Positions 31,382 through 40,875 of a stretch of DNA of 50,559 nucleotides are shown here, piece after piece (the first letter of the stretch is position 1; each line of letters starts with the position of its first letter). The stretch lies in assembly GCA_048213135.1 (NCBI GenBank), contig PS015082.1:109012-159570 (forward strand), written 5' to 3'. This DNA comes from Reclinomonas americana ATCC 50394. Its lineage: Eukaryota; Jakobida; Jakobea; Jakobida. Made by a program: the position numbers and the translations under genes. Under the pieces are notes generated by a model that saw only the letters and a program-made list of their open reading frames with translations, ran no database searches and was not told where the DNA came from.

Positions 31382-34087
31382 TTCCACAATGACCATGCAT
31401 TCACACTCATATCACGCACTCTCACTTGCAGCTCGCATCTCTCATATGTCATGTCTCTCTCTCTCTCTCATCTCTCTCAGACCGCGGTGACATCACCAAG
31501 GCCTCGACCGAGATCTTCTTCCGCAAGATCCGCTTTGAGGAGACGATTGCGCCACCAGTGTTCGCCGTCGACGGCATTCAGTTCATGTATCTGAAGAAGA
31601 GCGGCGTGTACTTTGTGTGCACCTCGCGTGTCAATGCATCGCCGTCGTTTGGTCTCGAGCTGTTGGTGCGCATCACCCGCATCTTCAAGGACTACTGTGG
31701 CGTGCTCAGCGAGGAGGCGCTGCGGAAGAACTTTATTTTGGCGTATGAGTTGTTGGATGAGGTCGTGGTGAGTGCGATGATGATTGAGGATGTTTGACTG
31801 CATTGGGTGTATTTGTGATTGACTGGTGGTGCGCTACTAGGATTTCGGGCATGTGCAAGACATGTCGTCGGAGCAGTTGAAGGTGTGGAGAGTGGCTCCT
31901 TTCAGTCTTTCCGTGTCTGTGATCAATCGGTTTCCTTCCACTCTCGTGTCGCCGAGGCCGGCCACATGTCTCAGTCTCTCTTCTGCTGTGAGCACTCTTT
32001 GTGTTGCGCCGACGCGGCCACGTCTTCCGATCGCCCTTCCCATTCGTGCTCACTCGTCCTCTTTCCACTCTCGTCTTTTTATGTTGCGTCGAGGCTATCA
32101 GTCGATGCAATCGCTCCTCTCGTCCATGATCACTCGTTTATCTTCTACTCTCGTGTCTTTCTGCCGCACCGACGCGGCCACGTGTTTCAGTGGCTCTTTT
32201 CGTCCATGATCACCGTTTCTCTTCCGTTGTTGTCTCTTTCTGCTGCACCGACGTGGTCACGCGCTTCGGTCGCTCAGTGGTCATTCGTTTTCCCTTACAC
32301 TCTCATCTCCTTCTGCTGCGACGAGGTGGCCCACGTTTCTGTTGTTTTTCTGCTGTGAACACTCGTTTCCCCTTCCATTCTCATCTCTTTCTGCCGCACC
32401 GACGCGGCCACGCGTTTCAATCGCTCTTCTCTTCCGTACTCGTTTTCCTTCCTTTGGTGCCGCGTGACTCAGTCGCTCTTCTCATCGCTATCTACACTCT
32501 TCCGAATGTGACCGCCACTCACCTCGCCGTTTCCCTTCTCATTGCAGGTGTACATTTTCAACGAGCCCGCACCGATTGATGGCTCCTCCAAGTTCCTGGA
32601 CAAGCTCAGCAACCTGCGGGTGTGTTATTGCTGCTGCTGCTTCTTCTTCTTCCTCCATGTTTTTCTTCTTTCTCTTCTTCTTCTTCTTCTCCTTGTGCTT
32701 CTTCTTCTTCTCCCCCTCCTCCTCCTCCTCCTCCTTCGCCTCCTCCTCCTCCTCCTCCTTTCCTCCTTCTCCCCCTCCCCCTCCCCCTCCTTCTCTTCCT
32801 GCGCTGAGTGCGGCTGCAGGTGACGGAGCGCAAGACTGTGTCGAGCACGGCATCGAATCGGTCGATTCTGGCGCCGGCCGGCAAGGGCGCCAAGGCCAAG
32901 AACGAAGTGTTTTTGGATGTGATTGAACGCGTCGACTGCATCTGCAACGCGCAGGTGTGTGACCTTTTCGATTCCCCCCTCCTGTGGCCACTCGGTTGAC
33001 GACGCTTTTTCTCGCAGGGCTCGATCATCAAGTCGTCCGTGCACGGCGTCATCACCATGAAGAATTTCCTGTCGGGCGATCCGCACATTCGCATGTCTCT
33101 CAACTCCAATTTGCAGATTGGCCGCCGTCCCGAGAGCTCCTCGTACGGAGGTCAGTCATGCGTGCATCACTTTGGCGCTTGCCGTTGTTACTCATCGGTC
33201 GTTCTTTTGCGTCGCGCAGGCATTGTGTTTGACGACTGCAACTTCCACGACTGTGTCAACTTGAGCCAGTTCGACATTGATCGCTCGTTGGCCTTCAAGC
33301 CGCCAGATGGCGAGTTCAACGTGATGACGTACCGGGTGGACGGCGTGTATGAGTTGCGTGCGACTCTTCATCGCAGCAGTAGGGATTATCGTAACTCAAT
33401 TGGTTGCCTTCATTCTACCAGCATTCCGTTCCGCGTCATGGCGCACATTGAGGAGCTGTCGCAGCGTCGTCTGGAGTTGGTGGTTCGGCTGGCGGCCAAC
33501 AACATCCCAAGCGATTCACACGCGTCGAATGTTGTTGTGCGTGTGCCTGTGCCCGACATTACAACCTCGTTGCGTGCAACTCGCGAGGAGTTCCGAGAGA
33601 AGGGTTCGCGTACTCATGCTGGATTCGCAGTGTGGGTCACGATTACGGTGGCGACGGCGCCGGTCAGTCATACGAGTGGATGCCGAGTGAGAAGGTGGCC
33701 ATTTGGCAAATCAAGAAGTTCAACGGTGGCACCGAGGAGCTGATGCGCTTCAGGGTATGTTTTTTCAGCGGATGCGCGCCGAGCTCGAGGAAAAAGTTGT
33801 GTTTCTCATGCACGGCTCGCAGCTGTCGCTCGACGCGGACATTACCAACCTGTATCGCAAGCAAATCGGGCCTGTGAGGTGAGCCGTCCCGTGTGTGTTG
33901 CGTCGTTGTCTCCCTCTCTCTCTCTCTTTGTTCACACTCTCGTAGCCTGTCGTTCGAGGTGCCGATGCACAACGTCACGGGTCTCGAGCTGACGAGTCTC
34001 AACATTGAGGAGCGCGGCAAGTACAACCCCGCGCGCTGGATCCGCTACATCACACTCGCCGAGTCGTACGTGTGCCGACCATTCTGA
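30670..34087 (+). CDS. AP4M1: AP-4 adaptor complex mu subunit
   Basis: Eleven exons (30670-30730, 31481-31767, 31841-31882, 32548-32619, 32820-32954, 33018-33150, 33220-33352, 33422-33568, 33631-33754, 33769-33878, 33946-34087) give 461 residues, close to known AP-4 mu (about 450). The longin-type N-terminus reads SQVFVLSSRGDTIVFRDY, then FFRKIRF, SGVYFVCTSRVNASPS, ALRKNFILAYELLDEVVDFG and YIFNEPAPID. The mu-homology domain has KNEVFLDVIERVDCI, MKNFLSGDPHIRMSLNSNLQ, IVFDDCNFHDCVNLSQFDID and PPDGEFNVMTYRV. The C-terminus ends NPARWIRYITLAESYVCRPF. The fit is better to AP-4 than to AP-1 or AP-2 mu. By family knowledge it recognises tyrosine-type sorting signals at the trans-Golgi. Exons 9 and 10 are separated by an apparent 14-nt intron. 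Intron 1 holds an assembly gap. Confidence 0.92.
30731..31480 (+). repeat. AP-4 mu intron 1: gap, CT runs and ACGT tetranucleotide array
   Basis: A GTTGCGTG donor is followed by a CT run leading into 352 N (30809-31160). After the gap come CCGTCCGTTCCGGTCCGTAC-type repeats, then TACG/ACGT runs at about 31235-31296, TAC trinucleotides, and a CT run of about 50 nt at 31330-31378. ACGT repeats are self-complementary, which may explain the gap. Confidence 0.85.
31883..32547 (+). repeat. AP-4 mu intron 3: about eight copies of a ~75-bp minisatellite
   Basis: A degenerate unit recurs with cores near 31950, 32008, 32083, 32162, 32242, 32315, 32392 and 32458. The best copies read GCCGCACCGACGCGGCCACG followed by YGTTTCAGTCGCTCTT, then CGTCCATGATCACTCGTTT and a CCACTCTCRTCTCTTTCTG-like link. 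The intron keeps GTGTGG at its start and TTGCAG at its end. No open frame matches a protein. Confidence 0.8.
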
Positions 34088-34169
34088 TTGGCCGCCTCTC
34101 TCGCACGCACGAGAAACACAATGAAACAACTGCGTGCACGATCACAACACAGTACAGCAGGTCTGATTA

Positions 34170-35379
34170 TTATTGAAAGTTCACTCTTCTCGACGACGAC
34201 GACGATGATGGGAGACCTCTGCAACGGAGACACGTCAGCGGCAGCATAACACAGCGTGCACCTATCCACAACACCAGACGCAACATGCTCTGCGAGGGCA
34301 TCGGCACTGGATTCATCAACGCATTCGCTCGCGCTCGCTCCCCACGCTCGCGCTCCAACCTCTCTCTCCGCAACCGGTCTATCTCCGACTCCTTCACCAC
34401 CGCACGCACCGCCAGCTGTTCCACGCACAGTCAGTCAGTCCGTACGCACGCACGCACACAGAGCAATCACGGACGACGCACTTGCCGCTCTGCCTCGGCC
34501 CGTTTCGCCTCTCGCTTCTGCCGCTTGCGCAACTCGGTCTTGACAAGCACCAGTAACCTGTACGCATCGGTGGCATCCACACGCGACGGCCTGCTCACTC
34601 TGCATGCATGCAAACCGATATGATCATCCCCGCTCAAGGTTGACGAATGGCGGGGGGCGGTGTCCACACTCAACTGCCCCTCCGCAGACGACGGTCTCTC
34701 GAAATACCACGGCTTGCTGTCGCTCTTCTCAATGGACCCAAAGCCGAGGGCGTACTTTTTCTGCTCCTCCGGGTCCATCTCCCCGTGCTTCTTCTTCTGC
34801 CTCTTCATCGGTGGCGCCAGTCCCTGCAACATCAACATGAGATCTCCTTCTTTGTGTTGTCGCTTCGTGAGTGCCCGCAACGCACTCCCGTCTCCGCCTC
34901 CTCGCGCTCAGCATCCGCGAACAAGTTGACTGGCGTTGCCTCTGCGGTTGTCGTCGTCGTTGTTGTCTCACTCCCCTCTTCATCGCCACCTCGTTGTCGG
35001 CGCTTGAGAACCTCCAGTCGCGCCTCTTGTTCTCTCAGCGCCGCCTGCTCTCGCGCCTCCTCCTGTTTGCGCTTGTGCTCTGCCTCATCGCGCTCCACGC
35101 GATCAATGTTCTGTGCGAGGGGGCGGAGGGTGTGAGTGAGGGAGAGAGAGATAAGGAAGGAGTGTGATTACGAAACATCGCGGTTCCACACATTCCACGA
35201 CTGTGTGCACACAAGTAGGTGAGTGGAAGCGAGTAGGAGTCAAGGGAGAGACGAGTATTGAGGCGTACCTTGTGTGCTGTGTGGGAGTGTAAGAAAGTGA
35301 GAGAGAGAGTGAGTCGGATGCAAAGAAAGAGGGAGAGTGAGGAGGAGACGCAACGGAGAATGATCAGGCGCCCACTCAT
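34170..35379 (-). CDS. LENG1: LENG1-like protein (CIR N-terminal-type domain)
   Basis: Exons on the minus strand give a charged, mostly helical protein of roughly 270-300 residues. Recognisable blocks are SWNVWNRD joined to NIDRVERDEAEHKRKQEE, QEARLEVLKRR, NLFADAEREE, then GLAPPMKRQKKKHGEMDPEE, KSDSKPWYFERP, and EIDRLRRERLERERGERARA before the short end SRRVNFQ. This follows the order in animal LENG1 (N-terminal KSWHV-type motif, RDEA segment, later RLRRE-type segment). LENG1 and relatives are nuclear and linked to splicing complexes; the precise role is not established. The first exon (from 35379, MSGRLIIL) is tentative because its junction to SWNVWNRD relies on a weak donor. Donors include GTGCGT and GTTGCGT. 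It converges on AP-4 mu with 82 bp between stops. Confidence 0.72.
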
Positions 35380-35651
35380 GCGTTAAAGGTGAGGGTGACA
35401 CAGGAAAGCCGGTGCTCCAACACCAAGCACAAGCCAATGGGACATAGAGTGTGGGACCAAGTGATCTCGGAAGATCCTCATACGCTCTCATACTTGTGTG
35501 CGCTATCGTCCTTTCTCCCCGTAGTGTGCACTTGCAGTTCTTTGTGAACGTCGCTGAAACAACCACAAAAAGAATCCATTTATCAACAAACAAGCAACAG
35601 CTGACAATGTATGCAGACGGCATAGAGTGCTGTTCTTGCTTACGACACAGT
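35380..35651. other. Spacer between LENG1-like and first WD40 gene
   Basis: Contains the promoter region of the LENG1-like gene and the 3' end of the downstream-facing WD40 gene. Nothing else recognised. Confidence 0.5.
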
Positions 35652-36740
35652 TCAGAGACCGCCGTCCATGCACGTGAACCAGCGATGAGCAACAACCTCC
35701 GCCTCCTCGACAATGAAGCACCGCAGCACAATCTCCACCAAGCAGCGCGGATCCAGTTCCCCCCACTTACTCTCGCGCTGCACCTTCTGCACAGCGTGCA
35801 TGGCCATCCGCGCGCAGTTGAGCTCCCGTCGAGCGAGTCCACGCGGCGTCCAGCCCACCTGCACCGTCGAGTCCTGACTCGCGCTGACGATGTGCTCGCC
35901 GTCGCGAGTGACAATCACAGACCACACCACGTCGGAGTGTCCCTCCAATCGTTGCACCTCCTCGCCACTGGCCAGGGACCACACTCGCATTGTGTCGTCA
36001 TGACCGCCGCTCACCGCAAACAGACCGTCGGGAGTCACGGCAACACACCGCACCCAGTGAGTGTGTCCCACCAACCGTCGCACCTCTTCTCCACTCGCCA
36101 GCTTCCACACTCGCACGGTTTGATCCTGACTCGCGCTCGCGATGTGCTGGCCGTCGCGAGTGATGGTGACCGACAGTACCCCTTGAGTGTGGCCTTCCAG
36201 CCGCCGAACCTCCGCCCCACTCTCCAGTGACCACACTCGCACTGTGTTGTCGGAGCTCCCGCTCACGACGTGCTGACCGTCGGGAGTGACGGCCACGGAG
36301 ACCACGGTACCAGTGTGTCCCTCCAGTCGTCGCACTTCCTCTCCATTCGCCAGTGACCACACTCGCACTGTCTTGTCAAAACTGCCAGTCACAGCGTATT
36401 GACCGTCAGGAGTGATGGCGACCGACAACACCGCATGCGTATGCCCCGTCAACTGTCGCACCTCCTTGCCACTTGCCAGTGACCACACGCGTGCGGTGTC
36501 GTCGAAACTTGCACTCACAACGTGCTGGCCATCGGGAGTGACTGCAACCGACCACACGCAGGCGATGTGCCCCTCCATCCGTTGCACCTCCTCCCCGCTC
36601 GCCAGCGACCACACACGCACGGTCTTATCGTAGCCTCCACTGACAATGTGGAGACCGTCGGGAGTGAGAGTGACAGAGGTTACTGTGCCAGTGTGTCCGC
36701 ACAAGCATGCACATGGGTGAGAAGAGGGATCTGAGGACAT
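35652..36740 (-). CDS. Intronless WD40 protein, paralogue 1 of 3
   Basis: A single uninterrupted frame of 362 residues. A short N-terminus (MSSDPSSHPCACLC) leads into seven WD40 blades of about 42 residues, of the form GHT..V.SVAVTPDGQHVVSG followed by S.DKTVRVWSLASGEEVRRLE, enough for one complete propeller. After the last blade comes a tail of about 70 residues: GLARRELNCARMAMHAVQKV, an acidic-basic stretch, then CLVEIVLRCFIVEEAEVV and RWFTCMDGGL. The tail is shared almost word for word with the two genes upstream. No NACHT, kinase or F-box motif is seen, so the partner is unknown. The lack of introns and the near-identical blades set the trio apart from all neighbours. Probably cytoplasmic. 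Confidence 0.88.
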   Translation of the reverse strand: MSSDPSSHPCACLCGHTGTVTSVTLTPDGLHIVSGGYDKTVRVWSLASGEEVQRMEGHIACVWSVAVTPDGQHVVSASFDDTARVWSLASGKEVRQLTGHTHAVLSVAITPDGQYAVTGSFDKTVRVWSLANGEEVRRLEGHTGTVVSVAVTPDGQHVVSGSSDNTVRVWSLESGAEVRRLEGHTQGVLSVTITRDGQHIASASQDQTVRVWKLASGEEVRRLVGHTHWVRCVAVTPDGLFAVSGGHDDTMRVWSLASGEEVQRLEGHSDVVWSVIVTRDGEHIVSASQDSTVQVGWTPRGLARRELNCARMAMHAVQKVQRESKWGELDPRCLVEIVLRCFIVEEAEVVAHRWFTCMDGGL

Positions 36741-36948
36741 TGTGTTGCGGCGTGAGTGAGTTGTCCTTTTTCAAGAGGACCATTTATTGGACTTCCACTC
36801 GGCGACGCTCGACTGCATACTAATAAGAAAGCAAAAGACATATGCACCCAACCGGCATGGAACATTACAACAAGAAGACAACACTTGGAGAAGAGAATCG
36901 AGACAGGCAAAAGAGGAGAGAGAGATGCATGTCGAAGCAACTTGTCAT
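36741..36948. promoter_or_regulatory. Intergenic region WD40-1/WD40-2, homologous to the next spacer
   Basis: Contains GTGAGTTGTCCTT at about 36751 and GCTCGACTGCATACTAATAA near 36808, with GAAAGCAAAAGACATATGCA after it. The 38050-38348 spacer has matching elements (GTGAGTTGTCCTT; GCTCGACTGTTTACTGATAA). The shared blocks probably include the promoter of the downstream gene. Confidence 0.5.
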
Positions 36949-38049
36949 TCACTCCTTCACCGCAGACGACCATCGATAGACCACGACCTCAGCCTCCTCC
37001 ACGATGAAGCACCGCAATACGATCTCCACCAAGCAGTGCCGACGCGATTCCTCCTCCTCATCGTCCCCGAACAGCACCTCCTGCACCGCAAGCACGACCG
37101 ACCGCGCACAGTTGAGCTCCAACTGAGCGAGGCCGCAAGCAGTGGACCACACTGTCACAGTCGTTTCTTCGCTCCCGCAAGCGCTCGCAATGTGCTGACC
37201 ATCGGGAGAGACAGCAACAGACCGTACCCAGGACGCATGCCCCTCCAATCGTTGCACTTGCTCCCCATTTGCCAGTGACCACACTCGAATTGTTTTGTCA
37301 TGGCCCGCACTAACAATGAACTGACCATCGGGAGTCACGGCGACACAAGTCACGGCCTCAGTGTGCCCCTCCAACCTTCGCACCTCTGCACCACTCTCCA
37401 GTGACCACAATCGCACTATCCCGTCTCCACTCCCACTCACGACATGCTGACCGTCAGGGGTGATGGTAACCGACCACACGAAGCAGCTGAAGCTGTGAAC
37501 CTCCAACCGCCGCACCTCCTCTCCACTGGCGAGCGACCACACACGCAGTGCACTGTCAAAGCTGCCACTGACAACGTGCTGACCGTCGGGAGTGACGGCC
37601 ACGTCAAACACCAAATCGATGTGCCCCTCCAACCGTCGCACCTGCTTTGCATTTGCAAGTGACCACACGCGCACAGTTTTATCGGCACCTCCGCTCACAG
37701 CGTGTAGACCGTCAGGAGTGACGGCGACAGAATACACAGCGCCCTTGTGTTTCGTGAACCGGCGCACCAACTTGCCACTCGCCAGTGACCACACTCGCGC
37801 GGTCGCATCGTCACTTGCACCGACGACGTACTGGCCATCGGGAGTGACGGTGACAGACCACACGTAGCCAATGCGACCCTCCATCCGTCGCACCATCTTG
37901 CCACTCGCCGGCGACCACACGCGCACGGTCTTATCGTAGCCTCCACTCACAATGTGGAGACCGTCGGGCGTGAAAGCGACAGTGGTAACTGTGCTAGTGT
38001 GTCCATTCAAGGTTGCGCATGCGTGAAACCAGGGAGCTGCAGAGGACAT
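36949..38049 (-). CDS. Intronless WD40 protein, paralogue 2 of 3
   Basis: An uninterrupted frame of 366 residues from the Met at 38049 (MSSAAPWFHACATLNGHTST), chosen because it aligns with the starts of its two paralogues; an in-frame Met at 38097 would add 16 residues. Seven WD40 blades follow, including GHIDLVFDVAVTPDGQHVVS and GHTEAVTCVAVTPDGQFIVS. Blade 5 has a one- or two-residue insertion (VHSFSCFVWSVTITPDGQ) and blade 7 an insertion before TVTVW. The tail reads GLAQLELNCARSVVLAVQEV, a short acidic run (DDEEEESRR), then HCLVEIVLRCFIVEEAEVVV and YRWSSAVKE. Function unknown, as for the other two. Confidence 0.88.
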   Translation of the reverse strand: MSSAAPWFHACATLNGHTSTVTTVAFTPDGLHIVSGGYDKTVRVWSPASGKMVRRMEGRIGYVWSVTVTPDGQYVVGASDDATARVWSLASGKLVRRFTKHKGAVYSVAVTPDGLHAVSGGADKTVRVWSLANAKQVRRLEGHIDLVFDVAVTPDGQHVVSGSFDSALRVWSLASGEEVRRLEVHSFSCFVWSVTITPDGQHVVSGSGDGIVRLWSLESGAEVRRLEGHTEAVTCVAVTPDGQFIVSAGHDKTIRVWSLANGEQVQRLEGHASWVRSVAVSPDGQHIASACGSEETTVTVWSTACGLAQLELNCARSVVLAVQEVLFGDDEEEESRRHCLVEIVLRCFIVEEAEVVVYRWSSAVKE

Positions 38050-38348
38050 GGTGTGTGCGCGGGGTGATGGAGACATGTGTGAGTTGTCCTTCACCAAGCG
38101 AGGACTTTCTTGACGTCACAAACCATCGCTTGGCGATTCAGAGTGCTGCTGCTCGACTGTTTACTGATAAGAATGCAAGATGTATATGCTCTCAAGCAGC
38201 AACATCAAGAAAGATAACAATTGCATTGCAGGGCACGAGAAAAATCGAGACAGCTGATCGCTCGAAAGAGGAGGGAGAAAGAGATACCTGTCGAAGACAA
38301 CCACGTCGTCCACACCTACCGCGTTTCACTCCTTCACCACCGTTATTG
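38050..38348. promoter_or_regulatory. Intergenic region WD40-2/WD40-3
   Basis: Matches the preceding spacer in several blocks (GTGAGTTGTCCTT, GCTCGACTG, ACTGATAAGAATGCAAGA). It is longer, with TTTCACTCCTTCACC shared near its right end. A perfect TGACGTCA palindrome (CRE-like) lies near 38113. Confidence 0.5.
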
Positions 38349-39560
38349 TCACAGACGATCGTCCGTCAACCATCGATAGACCACGACCTCAGCCTCCTCC
38401 ACAATGAAGCACCGCAACACAATCTCCACCAAGCAGTGCCGACGCTCCTCCTCCTCCTCACCGTCGTCCTCTAACTGCACCTCCTGCACCACATGCATGG
38501 CCATCCGTGCGCAGTTGAGCTCCTGCCGAGCAAGACCAAGTGGCGTGGACCACACCCGCACGGTATTGTCCCTACCCCCACTGACAATGTGCTGACCATC
38601 GGCGGTGACGGCCACATCACACACCGCATCTGTGTGTCCCTCCAACCATCGCACCTCTTCTCCACTCACCACAGACCACACCCGTACGGTCTTGTCTGCA
38701 ACCCCAAAGACGACGTGTTGACCGTCGGGAGCAACGGCGGTACACGTCATGCGTCTCTCGATTCGGTGCACCTCTTCGCCACTTGCCAGCGACCACACTA
38801 GCACTGTGTCATTGAAACCCCAGCTCACGATGTGCTGGCCATCGGGAGTGACCGCAACCGACCACACGTAGTCGCCGTGACCCTCCAGCCGTCGCACCTC
38901 CTCCCCACTCGCCAGCGACCACACGCGCACAGTCTTGTCGAAGCTGCCACTCACGATGTGCTGGCCATTGGGGGTGACAGTGACACTGGATACTGTGCCC
39001 GTGTGTCCTTTCAATCGTCGCACTTGCTTGCCACTCCCCAGTGACCACACTCGCACAGTCGTATCAAAACCACCGCTCACAATGTGTTGGCTGTCGGGAG
39101 TGACGGCAATGCACTGCGCTCCAAATCTACCTCTCTCCCACCGTCGCACCTCCTCTCCACTGGCCAATGACCACACTTGCACCACCTTTTCAGAGGAGCG
39201 GCTCACCACATGCCGACCATCGGGAGTGACAATAACAGCACGCAAAATGCCGGTCATGTGCCCCTCCAACCGTCGCACCAGCTCGCCACTCACCACCGAC
39301 CACACCCACGGCGCACCATCTGCATCACCCCAGATCACCAGCTGCTGCCCATCGGGAGTGACACGAAAAGACAACGACAACTCAGCGTTCGCTTCAAACT
39401 GTTGCACTTGCACACCAGTTGCCAGCGACCACACGCGCACAGTGCTGTCACTGCCACCGCTCACAACGTGCAGACCGTCTGCGGTGACTGCAACATACTC
39501 CACAAAGTGTGTGTGTCCATGCAAGCATTTGCAAGGAAGCGACGGTGGAGTCAATGACAT
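38349..39560 (-). CDS. Intronless WD40 protein, paralogue 3 of 3
   Basis: An uninterrupted frame of 403 residues from the Met at 39560 (MSLTPPSLPCKCLHGHTHFV), aligned with the paralogue starts; an upstream Met at 39608 is less likely. Eight blades can be counted. Blades 2, 4 and 7 are degenerate (ANAELSLSFRVTPDGQQLVI; RGRFGAQCIAVTPDSQHIVS; RRMTCTAVAPDGQHVVF). The tail is again GLARQELNCARMAMHVVQEV, an acidic run (EDDGEEEEERR), HCLVEIVLRCFIVEEAEVVV and YRWLTDDRL. The extra blade shows that blade number varies within the trio while the tail does not. The start codon lies 182 bp from that of the divergent TTRAY2 gene. Confidence 0.88.
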   Translation of the reverse strand: MSLTPPSLPCKCLHGHTHFVEYVAVTADGLHVVSGGSDSTVRVWSLATGVQVQQFEANAELSLSFRVTPDGQQLVIWGDADGAPWVWSVVSGELVRRLEGHMTGILRAVIVTPDGRHVVSRSSEKVVQVWSLASGEEVRRWERGRFGAQCIAVTPDSQHIVSGGFDTTVRVWSLGSGKQVRRLKGHTGTVSSVTVTPNGQHIVSGSFDKTVRVWSLASGEEVRRLEGHGDYVWSVAVTPDGQHIVSWGFNDTVLVWSLASGEEVHRIERRMTCTAVAPDGQHVVFGVADKTVRVWSVVSGEEVRWLEGHTDAVCDVAVTADGQHIVSGGRDNTVRVWSTPLGLARQELNCARMAMHVVQEVQLEDDGEEEEERRHCLVEIVLRCFIVEEAEVVVYRWLTDDRL

Positions 39561-39742
39561 GGTGTGGAAGAGAGAGAGAGTGCGTGAGAGAGTGTGCGCG
39601 TGTGACAAAACTCGCGTGCAAGGGACAGTGGCCGACAGTCTTCATATCACTTTCGCCTTCGTTGTGTTTGCAGTGTGTGTGTCGCCTTCTGCGCGCGTGT
39701 GTGTGACTGTGACTGTGACTGTGACTGTGACTGTGACTGTGA
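39561..39742. promoter_or_regulatory. Bidirectional promoter WD40-3 / TTRAY2 with GTGACT hexamer repeat
   Basis: 182 bp between divergent start codons. It ends with six full GTGACT units plus GTGA (39703-39742) directly abutting the TTRAY2 ATG, so the repeat lies in the 5' UTR or core promoter. Confidence 0.6.
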
Positions 39743-39866
39743 ATGGAGCTCGATCGCATTGCGACTCTGTCGCTGCCTGAAGGCGAATTGCGCGCCATTA
39801 GCTTCCACCCGCTGGATAGCACAGTGGCAATGGCAGTCGATCGTGAAATCCAAGGCATGTTTGCAT

Positions 39867-39897
<31 letters not shown>

Positions 39898-39973
39898 GAG
39901 GAGGGAGGGAGTGTGTGTATGAGAGGGTGAGCATGGCGTGCCACTCTCCTCTCTCTCCTCTCTCCTCTCCTCC

Positions 39974-40008
<35 letters not shown>

Positions 40009-40822
40009 NNNNNNNNNNNNNNNNNNNNNNNNNNNNNNNNNNNNNNNNNNNNNNNNNNNNNNNNNNNNNNNNNNNNNNNNNNNNNNNNNNNNNNNNNNNN
40101 NNNNNNNNNNNNNNNNNNNNNNNNNNNNNNNNNNNNNNNNNNNNNNNNNNNNNNNNNNNNNNNNNNNNNNNNNNNNNNNNNNNNNNNNNNNNNNNNNNNN
40201 NNNNNNNNNNNNNNNNNNNNNNNNNNNNNNNNNNNNNNNNNNNNNNNNNNNNNNNNNNNNNNNNNNNNNNNNNNNNNNNNNNNNNNNNNNNNNNNNNNNN
40301 NNNNNNNNNNNNNNNNNNNNNNNNNNNNNNNNNNNNNNNNNNNNNNNNNNNNNNNNNNNNNNNNNNNNNNNNNNNNNNNNNNNNNNNNNNNNNNNNNNNN
40401 NNNNNNNNNNNNNNNNNNNNNNNNNNNNNNNNNNNNNNNNNNNNNNNNNNNNNNNNNNNNNNNNNNNNNNNNNNNNNNNNNNNNNNNNNNNNNNNNNNNN
40501 NNNNNNNNNNNNNNNNNNNNNNNNNNNNNNNNNNNNNNNNNNNNNNNNNNNNNNNNNNNNNNNNNNNNNNNNNNNNNNNNNNNNNNNNNNNNNNNNNNNN
40601 NNNNNNNNNNNNNNNNNNNNNNNNNNNNNNNNNNNNNNNNNNNNNNNNNNNNNNNNNNNNNNNNNNNNNNNNNNNNNNNNNNNNNNNNNNNNNNNNNNNN
40701 NNNNNNNNNNNNNNNNNNNAGAGAGAGGAGGAGGAGGAGGAGGAGGAGGTAGGTAGTGTGTAGTGAGTAGGAGCGCGTCGCGTCGTCGCCTCTCTCTCTC
40801 TCTCCTCCTCACTCTCCCGCTG

Positions 40823-40875
<53 letters not shown>

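Noticed and set aside
35451-39557. Long plus-strand open frames antisense to the WD40 genes
   Set aside because: They mirror the repeat structure of the minus-strand WD40 coding sequence and show no family features. They are by-products of codon bias.
39703-39742. CRISPR-like repeat array
   Set aside because: The repeats are directly adjacent hexamers without spacers, in a eukaryotic 5' region.
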